This document shows positions 57,374 through 64,000 of a DNA stretch of 64,000 nucleotides, one piece after another. This DNA comes from Limoniibacter endophyticus (GTDB taxonomy: Bacteria; Pseudomonadota; Alphaproteobacteria; Rhizobiales; Rhizobiaceae). The translations under genes were made by a program, and so were the position numbers. The stretch lies in assembly GCF_014652835.1 (NCBI RefSeq), contig NZ_BMZO01000002.1, forward strand, positions 62,001-126,000, written 5' to 3'. How positions within the stretch are numbered: position 1 is the stretch's first letter; each line of letters begins with the position of its first letter. The notes under the pieces are model-generated. The model saw only the letters and a program-made list of their open reading frames with translations. It ran no database searches and was not told where the DNA came from.

Positions 57374-57749
57374 CTTCGAAAGTCATGCAGATCGGATTGG
57401 ATCCGGCAATGAAGGGACCGCCATAGACGTGGCCGTTCGTGTCGGCAACAACGCCGGTGAGAGAGGCCTTGAGCGAGCCATCCGGACGCTGGCGCACCTC
57501 GCCGGCAAGGCTGACGATTTCGACGGCTGGCCCCTCGATCTGGATGCAGCCGCCATCGGCACTCCCGATGCAAGCATCAACCAGACTGCCGAGGGCACCG
57601 CGCACGAAGGCATTCTTGAAGCCTTGCGCGAGGCAGAGCTTTTCCACGCCCTGCACCAGATCTTCGTTGGGGGCGATGCGGGCATAAGCCACGCGCCCCA
57701 TGGCGCCGGATTCGACCGCCGTAAAGCTGCTTGCATTTTCAATGTTCAT
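57336..57749 (-). CDS. PCC/DUF296 domain protein (second of a pair)
   Basis: 137 residues from the ATG at 57749, with GGAG upstream; it overlaps the preceding PCC gene by 11 bp. PCC (PPC/DUF296) fold: VAYARIAPNEDLVQGVEKLCLAQGFKNAFVRGALGSLVDACIG, then VEIVSLAGEVRQRPDGSLKASLTGVVADTNGHVYGGPFIAGSNPICMTFEVTLEEWLPE. In plants this domain lies next to AT-hooks; bacterial forms are trimeric, of unknown function, and have a conserved His-rich pocket. There is no DNA-binding motif here. Cotranscribed with a second PCC protein. Confidence 0.85.
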   Translation of the reverse strand: MNIENASSFTAVESGAMGRVAYARIAPNEDLVQGVEKLCLAQGFKNAFVRGALGSLVDACIGSADGGCIQIEGPAVEIVSLAGEVRQRPDGSLKASLTGVVADTNGHVYGGPFIAGSNPICMTFEVTLEEWLPESVL

Positions 57750-58374
57750 CACAGACTCCGTGCGGCTGGAGAAGCGGGATATTGGTTTCCGGGTCGTAGG
57801 CCTGGCGCAATTCAAATCCGTCGAGCGATGTGACCAGAGCGGAGATCGGGGCCGATCCGACAATGCAGCTCTCCGTCAGAATATGCCCGCCGCGAATATC
57901 ACCGCGTTCCGTGCGAAGAACCGCGTGGCAGTGCACGAGTGGCGTGTTCTTCATGCTTTTGCCGAGCGTGGCGTTGCCGAAGATCATGTAGGCTCGCCCC
58001 GCATGAATGGGCCTGGTATAGGCAATGACTGCCTGGCCGGATGGATCAGGCGGCGCCACGCAATAATCAAGCGTCTCGAAAAGACCGCCGAGGATCGTCA
58101 TGGACGCATTTCGGACGCCGGCCTCTGCCAATGGTCTCACCAACCCCTCGTAGAGTGACTGGCCCGGCAGCAGCGACAGGCGAATGTGCCGACTTGCCGT
58201 GGCGCTCATGCTCTGGATGCGAACAGGGTTGAACTGGCCTGGATGCATCAATGTGCGAGGACGTGGCAGTTGGGAACCCTTCTGCACGCGGACCTTGGGC
58301 AGCGGTGTCCGAGCGGGTTCGGCAAGATGGGCCGGAGATGGTGAAACCTCCGCGATGAGGCTTGAAGCGTGCAC
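57739..58374 (-). CDS. PCC/DUF296 domain protein (first of a pair)
   Basis: 211 residues from GTG 58374, with GGGAGGATCGC immediately upstream. The first 60 residues are a Pro/Arg-rich extension, then a PCC domain: RLSLLPGQSLYEGLVRPLAEAGVRNASMTILGGLFETLDYCVA, LVHCHAVLRTERGDIRGGHILTESCIVGSAPISALVTSLDGFELRQAYDPETNIPLLQP. HCHAVL and GGHIL give the metal-like His residues typical of PCC enzymes. Together with the next gene it could form a mixed trimer. Divergent from an Lrp/AsnC regulator. Confidence 0.82.
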   Translation of the reverse strand: MHASSLIAEVSPSPAHLAEPARTPLPKVRVQKGSQLPRPRTLMHPGQFNPVRIQSMSATASRHIRLSLLPGQSLYEGLVRPLAEAGVRNASMTILGGLFETLDYCVAPPDPSGQAVIAYTRPIHAGRAYMIFGNATLGKSMKNTPLVHCHAVLRTERGDIRGGHILTESCIVGSAPISALVTSLDGFELRQAYDPETNIPLLQPHGVCDEH

Positions 58375-58409
58375 GCGATCCTCCCAGACGTATGAGCTTT
58401 CAATGTGAA

Positions 58410-58427
58410 CCGTACCGTAGCGTACGG
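58410..58427. promoter_or_regulatory. Palindrome between the PCC genes and the Lrp-type regulator
   Basis: CCGTAC (58410-58415) and GTACGG (58422-58427) are perfect arms around CGTAGC. It sits 36 bp upstream of the PCC GTG start; a plausible target for the divergent Lrp/AsnC protein. Confidence 0.45.
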
Positions 58428-58561
58428 CCTTCAGAATTTCTTTCTGATCTCGCTGGGCGGCGCGGTGAGAGGCAGATAATAATTTTGAACTTCATATATT
58501 TGGCGATAAGATTTTCTTGAAAACGTTTCAGTGGAAAAATGATCGGGAGGAGAGTGGCCGA

Positions 58562-59032
58562 ATGGGCAAAGCACTGGATCAGATCGATCGCAAAATCTTG
58601 AAGGAACTTGCCGCAGACGGTCGAATCACCAGCGGACAGCTCGCGGAACGCGTCGGTCTCTCGGCCAGCCCTTGCTGGCAGCGGGTGCGGCGGTTGGAAG
58701 AGGAGGGATATATCCGGGGTTATGCGGCACTTCTCGACCAGACGAAGCTGGGCCTGACAGAAACCGTGCTGATCGAGGTGACGCTTGAAAAGCACGATGA
58801 CGACATTCTGCGAAAATTCGGCGAGGCGATGGCTTCCTACCCGGAAGTGCTGGAAGCCTATTTGACCACCGGCGAATATGATTATTTCATCAAGGTCGCG
58901 GTCGATGGCACTGCGGGGTACGAGGAATTCCTACGCAAGAAACTTTACAAGGTACCGGGCATTCGCCACTCACGCTCGGTATTCGCTCTCAAGTGCCTCA
59001 AGCAGAAGCCGTTCTACGTGCCGCAGAACTGA
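58562..59032 (+). CDS. Lrp/AsnC family transcriptional regulator
   Basis: 156 residues from the ATG at 58562 (GGGAGGAGA about 10 bp upstream). N-terminal helix-turn-helix (LDQIDRKILKELAADGRITSGQLAERVGLSASPCWQRVRRLEEEGYIRGYAALLD), C-terminal RAM domain (VLIEVTLEKHDDDILRKFGEAMASYPEVLEAYLTTGEYDYFIKVAVDGTAGYEEFLRKKLYKVPGIRHSRSVFALK). Likely binds an amino acid or similar ligand and controls the divergent PCC genes and itself. Confidence 0.94.
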   Translation: MGKALDQIDRKILKELAADGRITSGQLAERVGLSASPCWQRVRRLEEEGYIRGYAALLDQTKLGLTETVLIEVTLEKHDDDILRKFGEAMASYPEVLEAYLTTGEYDYFIKVAVDGTAGYEEFLRKKLYKVPGIRHSRSVFALKCLKQKPFYVPQN

Positions 59033-59150
59033 GCAGCTTTGGCAAATGTGCCGGTGGAATTCGAAATTTCTGCGCCGCTTGGCGGGATTTTACGGTTTCC
59101 AGGCCTCCCGCATTTGATTAGCGTGGCCGAAACAGCCTTGTGCGGAGAAC

Positions 59151-59858
59151 ATGATGCCAGCAGAGAAGGTAGCAATCATTACAGCCGGTGGGAGCGGCAT
59201 GGGCGCCGCCACGGCGCGGCGTCTTGCCGCCGACGGGTTCAAGGTCGCTATCCTGTCCTCTTCCGGAAAAGGTGAAGCATTGGCCGGAGAGCTTAATGGC
59301 ATCGGCGTCACGGGTTCAAATCAGTCGGTGGATGATCTGCAACGGCTCGTCAACCTTACGCTGGAGAAATGGGGGCGCGTGGATGCGCTGGTCAACAGTG
59401 CGGGGCACGGCCCTCGTGGGCCGGTTCTCGATATATCCGATGAGGAATGGCATAAGGGAATGGATACGTATTTCCTCAACGCCATCCGGCCGACCCGCCT
59501 CGTCGTGCCTGCAATGCAGGCACAGAAATCCGGTGTCATCGTCAATATATCGAGCGCATGGGCGTTCGAGCCAAGCGCAATGTTTCCGACCTCGGCCGTG
59601 TTTCGCGCGGGGCTTGCCTCTTTCACCAAGATATTTTCCGATGCTTACGCCGCAGACAATATTCGCATGAACAATGTGCTGCCCGGCTGGATAGACAGCC
59701 TGCCTGCAACCGAGGAACGCCGAGGGTCCGTTCCCTTGCAGCGCTATGGCAAGTCTGCGGAAATTGCGGCCACCGTGGCATTTCTCGTTTCCGAGGGGGC
59801 TGCCTATATTACGGGCCAGAATATCCGCGTCGATGGTGGCCTGACGCGCTCCGTTTGA
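59151..59858 (+). CDS. SDR-family protein lacking the YxxxK catalytic motif
   Basis: 235 residues. Rossmann cofactor motif TAGGSGMGAATAR, NSAGHGPRG in place of NNAG, active-site Ser region VNISSAWAFEPSAMF. At the position of the Tyr-x-x-x-Lys pair the sequence reads TSAVFRAGLASF, i.e. Ser and Arg instead of Tyr and Lys. The C-terminus (GQNIRVDGGLTRSV) is normal. Either a non-catalytic or mechanistically altered reductase; this replacement is seen in some related rhizobial SDRs as I recall them. Its start follows the Lrp gene by 118 bp. Confidence 0.82.
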   Translation: MMPAEKVAIITAGGSGMGAATARRLAADGFKVAILSSSGKGEALAGELNGIGVTGSNQSVDDLQRLVNLTLEKWGRVDALVNSAGHGPRGPVLDISDEEWHKGMDTYFLNAIRPTRLVVPAMQAQKSGVIVNISSAWAFEPSAMFPTSAVFRAGLASFTKIFSDAYAADNIRMNNVLPGWIDSLPATEERRGSVPLQRYGKSAEIAATVAFLVSEGAAYITGQNIRVDGGLTRSV

Positions 59859-59911
59859 AAAAAATGCCTGCGCCGCTTTCAGACGCAGGCATTCATTGAT
59901 CGGCTACAATA

Positions 59912-60292
59912 TCAGGCGCGACGGGTGAGAACGAAATTGTTGCCGTTGGCCAGTGTGCAGTTCATCTGACTATCGGAGACGAGAGCGCATGTTGCCTGCG
60001 TGTTCTGCTGGCTCTTGATCGAGTAGAAGGACAGGTCAATGGTGCGCGGATCACGCGGAGTATAATTGCCGGTGGTTAGAAGCTCGCCGGTTCCCTGCGT
60101 CCGCGATTCAAAGCGGCCATTGTTCAAAGTAGAGACCGCGACGCCATCTGCGCCCATCCAATTCCCGTCAAAAGGCGAGCGTTGCGGGGCAGGGTTGGCG
60201 CCCGGGCCCATGGAGACAGGACGCGAGGGGCCATCGCCCACACAGCCTGCAAGAGCCAGCGCAATAATTCCAAGCGGGATCAGTTTCTTCAT
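59912..60292 (-). CDS. Omp10-like outer-membrane lipoprotein
   Basis: 126 residues. Lipoprotein signal with lipobox LALAGC, lipidated Cys17. The mature part GNWMGADGVAVSTLNNGRFESRTQGTGELLTTGNYTPRDPRTIDLSFYSIKSQQNTQATCALVSDSQMNCTLANGNNFVLTRRA follows the Brucella Omp10 pattern (W..DG.A, GRFE, ..NYTP, CALV...MNCT, LTRR). Two late Cys may form a disulfide. The Omp10 family is surface-exposed in Brucella; this is a related or paralogous copy. Single gene. Confidence 0.8.
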   Translation of the reverse strand: MKKLIPLGIIALALAGCVGDGPSRPVSMGPGANPAPQRSPFDGNWMGADGVAVSTLNNGRFESRTQGTGELLTTGNYTPRDPRTIDLSFYSIKSQQNTQATCALVSDSQMNCTLANGNNFVLTRRA

Positions 60293-60807
60293 CGGTTCGA
60301 CTTCTCGTTTTCTTCGCGAGGCGCAGAGCGGGCATCGCTCGATTGGATGATTGCGTTTCGCACCTACTCGTTATCCAAGTCATTGCGCGGATTGCATCAA
60401 ATTTCAAGCCGGAACGAAATGCTGTTGTTTGACGGAGTCGCTCTGACAAGGCGTGTATCAGCGAATTGTTCCGCGATTTCTGCTCAGTCCGCTCGTCCTC
60501 CTTCTACACGGATGGTCGGCAGGCCTGAATGCAAATTTAGGGGGAGGGATCTGTCCCCCGTTCTCTTCGCCACTGAAATGTGAGACGATGATGCTTCTCT
60601 AAAGCATTTACGATTTTGCTGTCTGCAATCGTTGCGTCGGCGGTTGACAAGTGCCGCAAGAGAGATATTAGACTTTCGTTCGTGAAGCGCAACAAATGTT
60701 CTGGGTGGAGCAGTTGCGCGGATTATGACGATTTTCGCAGTTCGCCGGGATATGAGTGGTGGCGTCTGCATCGGGATGAGGCGCGTCTTGCGCTTCGGGG
60801 GGGAAAT
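60293..60807. other. Divergent spacer between the lipoprotein and PTS genes
   Basis: No credible gene. It contains the lipoprotein promoter at the left and the PTS promoter (60644-60671) at the right, followed by a leader of about 130 nt before the IIC ATG. Nothing else recognised. Confidence 0.6.
60644..60671 (+). promoter_or_regulatory. Promoter of the PTS operon
   Basis: TTGACA (60644-60649), 16 bp, TATTAG (60666-60671). Start point near 60678. Confidence 0.5.
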
Positions 60808-62220
60808 ATGGACGTCTTTTTGACTGGCCTGAAATCGGCCATTGATACACTCGGCGCAACTGTTCTGTTGCCGATCGTCATCTTTTTCATTGCACTGGTT
60901 CTGGGAGCAAAGGCGGGCAAGGCATTCCGCGCAGCGCTGACCGTCGGTGTTGCCTTCATAGGTATCAATCTGGTGCTTGGCCTCATGCTGACTTCGATCG
61001 GCGAAGTGGCTCAGGCTATTGTCACCAATACCGGCATTCAGCGTGACATTGTTGATGTTGGCTGGCCTTCGGCCGCAGCCATTGCCTTCGGCTCATCGGT
61101 CGGTCTCTGGGTTATCCCGGTTGGCATAGCCGTCAACGTGCTGCTGCTCGTCACGCGCATGACACGCACGCTCAATGTAGACGTCTGGAATTTCTGGCAC
61201 TTCGCCTTCGTGGGTTCGCTGGCCGTTGCTGCAACCGACAGCCTGATCTACGGCATCGCGATTGCTGCGCTGGTTGCTGCCTTGTCGCTGCTCTTCGCCG
61301 ATTGGTCGTCACGCGCGGTACAGCAGTTCTATGGTATTCCGGGCGTGTCTGTGCCGCATCTGGCATCGGCACAAATCCTGCCGATCGCCATCGTGCTGAA
61401 CTGGATCATGGATCGCATTCCCGGCATCAACAAGATCAATATCAGCACCGAGACCATTGAGCGCCGCTTCGGCGTCTTCGGCGAGCCGGTCGTTCTGGGC
61501 CTGATCATCGGTCTGGTCCTCGGCGTCATCGCGTTCTACAATGCTGGCGATTTCGGCACGGTTCTCGCCAAGGTGCTCGGCACCGGCATGACGCTTGCTG
61601 CTGTCATGCTGCTTCTGCCACGCATGGTGAAGATTCTGATGGAAGGCCTTATGCCGGTTTCGGATGCGGCGCAGGAATTCGTGCGCAAGCGCGCTGGCGA
61701 CCGCGAACTTCTCGTTGGTCTGGACTCCGCCATTCTCATAGGCCATCCAGCGGCAATCTCGTCGTCGCTGATCCTCGTTCCGATCGCCATCATTCTGTCG
61801 GTGATTCTGCCAGGTAACCGTGTCATCCTGTTTGCCGATCTCGCGGTCATTCCCTTCATCGTGGCGCTGACGGCTCCGCTCCTGAAGGGCAACGTATTCC
61901 GCATGGTCATCGTCGGCACCGTGACGCTGGCCGTCGGTTTCTATGTGGCAAATGCTCTTGCTCCGTTGTTCACGTCGGCTGCGGTTTCGTCCGGCTTCCA
62001 GATGCCTGCCAATGCGGTCCAGATCACCTCGGTAGTCGATGGTTTCCTCTGGATCCCGTATGTCATCATCAAGGCCCTGCAATGGCTCGGCGTCATCGGT
62101 ATCGTCGTTCTGTTCGCTGTTCTTGCCGTTCTCTTCGGTCTCTACCGCGCCAATACGTTGGCCTGGGAACGTGCCGCAGGTGCGGAAGACGAACCCGCAG
62201 ACGAAGCGACGAAGGCCTGA
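60808..62220 (+). CDS. PTS galactitol-type permease, subunit IIC
   Basis: 470 residues from the ATG at 60808, preceded by GGGGGGGAAAT; the frame is open further upstream but without a ribosome site. About ten membrane helices. GatC-type family: LPIVIFFIALVLGAKAGKAFRAALTVGVAFIGINLVLGLM, AQAIVTNTGIQRDIVDVGWPSAAAIAFGSSVGLWVIP, FFYGIPGVSVPHLASAQILPIA-like segment, GHPAAISSSLILVPIAIILSVILPGNRV. It transports and phosphorylates a hexitol or other sugar with IIA and IIB. Substrate unproven. Confidence 0.88.
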   Translation: MDVFLTGLKSAIDTLGATVLLPIVIFFIALVLGAKAGKAFRAALTVGVAFIGINLVLGLMLTSIGEVAQAIVTNTGIQRDIVDVGWPSAAAIAFGSSVGLWVIPVGIAVNVLLLVTRMTRTLNVDVWNFWHFAFVGSLAVAATDSLIYGIAIAALVAALSLLFADWSSRAVQQFYGIPGVSVPHLASAQILPIAIVLNWIMDRIPGINKINISTETIERRFGVFGEPVVLGLIIGLVLGVIAFYNAGDFGTVLAKVLGTGMTLAAVMLLLPRMVKILMEGLMPVSDAAQEFVRKRAGDRELLVGLDSAILIGHPAAISSSLILVPIAIILSVILPGNRVILFADLAVIPFIVALTAPLLKGNVFRMVIVGTVTLAVGFYVANALAPLFTSAAVSSGFQMPANAVQITSVVDGFLWIPYVIIKALQWLGVIGIVVLFAVLAVLFGLYRANTLAWERAAGAEDEPADEATKA

Positions 62221-62282
62221 GGCCAGACAAACTTGCGCCGCCGTTCGTCGCGGCGGCGCATTCTTTTTGATGGAGAATGCAT

Positions 62283-62747
62283 ATGGCAACGAGCCTGATG
62301 GACTATCTCGACAAGGGTGCCGTGGTTGCAAAACTCGATGCCGGGAGCAGCGAAGAGGTCATTCGCGCGCTCGCAGCAAAGCTGGAAGCGCTCGGCTATG
62401 TGAAGCCCTCTTATGTGGAGGCAGTCCTCAAGCGCGAAGCTACCATGCCGACCGGTTTGCCTATGGGTGATGCGAAGCGAAATGTTGCCGTGCCACACAC
62501 TGATCCGGAGCATGTTCTGAAGCCGGGCATCGCCCTTGCTACCCTCACCACGCCCGTGAATTTTGCGAATATGGAAGATCCGGACGAAGCCGTGCCGGTG
62601 TCGACTATCGTCATGCTGGCGCTGAATGACAAGGATGCACAGGTAGAGATGCTATCGACTATCATCGCCACCATTCAGGACGAGGCAATTATCGAGGCCT
62701 TTGCGGCCGCTCAAACGACGGAAGATGTTATCGCAGCCCTGAGCTAA
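62283..62747 (+). CDS. PTS galactitol-type subunit IIA
   Basis: 154 residues from the ATG at 62283, 7 bp after GGAG (the ATG six bases earlier lies too close to it). PTS EIIA type-2 domain: MATSLMDYLDKGAVVAKLDAGSSEEVIRALAAKLEALGYVKPSYVEAVLKREATMPTGLPMGDAKRNVAVPHTDPEHV with the phosphorylated His72 in VPHTDPEHV. It passes phosphate from HPr to IIB. A gap of 62 bp separates it from IIC. Confidence 0.93.
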   Translation: MATSLMDYLDKGAVVAKLDAGSSEEVIRALAAKLEALGYVKPSYVEAVLKREATMPTGLPMGDAKRNVAVPHTDPEHVLKPGIALATLTTPVNFANMEDPDEAVPVSTIVMLALNDKDAQVEMLSTIIATIQDEAIIEAFAAAQTTEDVIAALS

Positions 62748-62839
62748 AAACGTTGCTTATGGTCATAACGCTTTGTTTGATTGACCCAGCGACAGGGAAT
62801 GCGTAACCGTTTCATGAAGATAACAAGGGAGCCATTTCC

Positions 62840-63127
62840 GTGGCAAAGCAAAAGACCATTCTCTTCGTCTGCGGGACGGGAGTAGCAACATCGACGGTTG
62901 CGAATACGAAGACCACCGAGGAAATGAAGAAGCGCGGCCTGACCTTCGAAGCCAAGCAGTGCAAGGCGAGTGAAGTGGCATCCCAGGCCGATGGTGCCGA
63001 CTTGATCGTCGCCACGACCTTTTTGCCATCGACACCTTCTATCCCCGTGATCAAGGGTCTGGGCTTCCTGACAGGCATCGGTCTGGACAAGATTTACGAC
63101 GACATCGAAGCGGAATTGCGCAAATAA
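62840..63127 (+). CDS. PTS galactitol-type subunit IIB
   Basis: 95 residues from GTG 62840 (AGGGAG upstream). GatB-type IIB: KTILFVCGTGVATSTVANTKTTEEMKKRGLTFEAKQCKASEVASQADGADLIVATTFLPSTPSIPVIKGLGFLTGIG, with the phosphorylated Cys11 in the CGTGVATST loop. Last gene of the operon; a strong terminator follows. No EI or HPr gene and no sugar-phosphate enzyme are in the window, so those parts are supplied from elsewhere. Confidence 0.93.
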   Translation: MAKQKTILFVCGTGVATSTVANTKTTEEMKKRGLTFEAKQCKASEVASQADGADLIVATTFLPSTPSIPVIKGLGFLTGIGLDKIYDDIEAELRK

Positions 63128-63149
63128 TTCTCTGATTCAGATGAAATGA

Positions 63150-63184
63150 AAAAGGCCGCGCGGTTTTCCGCCGCGGCCTTTTCA
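63150..63184 (+). terminator. Terminator after the PTS operon
   Basis: AAAAGGCCGCG (63150-63160) pairs with CGCGGCCTTTT (63172-63182). It also serves the convergent homospermidine synthase gene. Confidence 0.85.
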
Positions 63185-63193
63185 TTGGCTCAA

Positions 63194-64000
63194 TCAGAAC
63201 TGGACAAGGACGTTCTTGAACTGCCAGGCGTCCCTCGTGTCGATGCGCTCCTTGAAGAGCTTGGCGCGATCGTCAAGCGGCGTCCAGTCCGTATAGTATC
63301 CTTTCAGCGTACCGAGATAGGGCCTCTGGATTTCCAGGCAACGGCGGAAGTCCATCTCGTCGGTCTCCACGATGCCGGCCTGGGGATTCTCCAACGCCCA
63401 GACCATGCCCGCGAGTACGGCGGATGAAACCTGAAGACCGGTCGCGTTCTGGTAGGGAGCGAGCTTTCTCGCCTCGGCAATCGTCAGCTGGGACCCATAC
63501 CAGTAGGCATTCTTGTCGTGGCCGTAGAGCAGGACGCCAAGCTCATCCGATCCATCGACAATGTCCTTTTCGTCGAGCACACGTTGCGTTTTCTGAGCTT
63601 GGCCGCCATTGCCGAACATTTCGTGCAGGGAGAGAACGGCGTCGTTGCATGGATGATAGGCGTAGTGGCAGGTAGGGCGGTAGACTGTCTTTCCGGCCTG
63701 GTCCTTCACCGTGAAGAAATCCACGATCGAGATTGCTTCATTATGGGTAACCAGGAAGCCGTATTGCGCGCCATGCGTCGGACACCATGTGCGCACGCGC
63801 GTGTTCGCCCCGGGTTGCTCCAGATAGATCGCGTTTTTTGCGCCCTTTTTGAAGCTTTTGGCGTTTTTCGGCATCCATTTTTCATGCGTGCCCCAGCCGA
63901 GTTCGGCGGGCTGGAGACCTTCCGAGATGAAGCCCTCTACCGACCAGGTGTTCCAGAAGGTGTCGAAGGGCTTCGGCTTCCTGGTGCGCTGGGTGTCACG
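63194..64000 (-). CDS. Homospermidine synthase (C-terminal part, cut by window edge)
   Basis: The last 268 or so codons; the gene continues past the right end. From the edge: DTQRTRKPKPFDTFWNTWSVEGFISEGLQPAELGWGTHEKWMPKNAKSFKKGAKNAIYLEQPGANTRVRTWCPTHGAQYGFLVTHNEAISIVDFF and onward to WTPLDDRAKLFKERIDTRDAWQFKNVLVQF. This is the bacterial homospermidine synthase C-terminal region (saccharopine-dehydrogenase-like fold); it makes homospermidine from putrescine, a main polyamine of this group. The N-terminal NAD site lies outside the window. Confidence 0.92.
   Translation of the reverse strand, partial: RDTQRTRKPKPFDTFWNTWSVEGFISEGLQPAELGWGTHEKWMPKNAKSFKKGAKNAIYLEQPGANTRVRTWCPTHGAQYGFLVTHNEAISIVDFFTVKDQAGKTVYRPTCHYAYHPCNDAVLSLHEMFGNGGQAQKTQRVLDEKDIVDGSDELGVLLYGHDKNAYWYGSQLTIAEARKLAPYQNATGLQVSSAVLAGMVWALENPQAGIVETDEMDFRRCLEIQRPYLGTLKGYYTDWTPLDDRAKLFKERIDTRDAWQFKNVLVQF

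Overview
The window reads as a chromosomal segment of an alphaproteobacterium of the order Rhizobiales, most likely the Brucella/Ochrobactrum group. This is inferred from protein content, not from a database search. The supporting features are a three-gene proton-translocating transhydrogenase, a CpdR receiver protein, an Omp10-type lipoprotein, a DUF930 protein, TGA-N9-TCA iron-responsive operators of the rhizobial RirA type, and GC-rich coding sequence throughout. It holds about 56 protein genes, one tRNA-Val(GAC), several intrinsic terminators and a number of operator-like palindromes. No insertion sequence, prophage, CRISPR array or rRNA was seen.

Layout. 1-8.2 kb: the end of pntAA, then pntAB and pntB; an RND efflux pair (adaptor and permease); a MaoC-type hydratase followed by a short-chain dehydrogenase; a 56-residue acidic protein with a DEALEETFPASDP motif. 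8.5-15 kb: rpsU, a TPR lipoprotein, a 728-bp spacer with no credible gene, a tandem aldehyde dehydrogenase next to deoC (deoxyribose catabolism), and an aldo/keto reductase. 15-19.6 kb: a siderophore ABC importer (ATPase, two permeases, binding protein) and a siderophore-interacting reductase, each transcription unit headed by an IRO box. 19.7-27.7 kb: an MltB-like transglycosylase, an Hsp20 gene with a sigma-32 type promoter and ROSE-like leader, an alpha/beta hydrolase, hisN, a candidate small RNA, an N-formylglutamate amidohydrolase, cpdR, tRNA-Val and a large membrane alpha/beta hydrolase.

27.8-39.8 kb: selO, a phospholipase D family protein, a YnfA-type membrane protein, a FepA-like TonB receptor, a DUF459 SGNH-fold protein lacking its catalytic residues, a 5'-nucleotidase with a LysM tail, hemH, and a band-7/NfeD pair. 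39.8-41.2 kb is the clearest accessory island: a two-gene DarT1-type ADP-ribosyltransferase toxin with a NADAR-type antitoxin, with its own operator-like palindrome and an RBS-masking hairpin. 41.2-47 kb: a DUF930 protein, an Rrf2 regulator divergent from an EamA exporter around a palindromic operator, kdsD, an outer-membrane barrel protein and a threonine aldolase. 47.5-54.4 kb: gltB, a glutathione S-transferase and gltD in one run (ammonia assimilation). 54.5-64 kb: an alanine/glycine symporter, an MscS-family channel, two PCC/DUF296 genes divergent from an Lrp/AsnC regulator, an SDR without the YxxxK motif, an Omp10-like lipoprotein, a galactitol-type PTS operon (IIC-IIA-IIB), and a homospermidine synthase gene cut by the window edge.

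Two functional themes recur. One is iron and siderophore use: importer, reductase, outer-membrane receptor and ferrochelatase. The other is envelope maintenance: efflux, murein hydrolase, lipoproteins, KdsD for lipopolysaccharide, and mechanosensitive channel. The most unusual material is the DarT1/NADAR island, the candidate sRNA at 24.0-24.1 kb, the twin PCC-domain genes, and enzyme-fold proteins that have lost catalytic residues.
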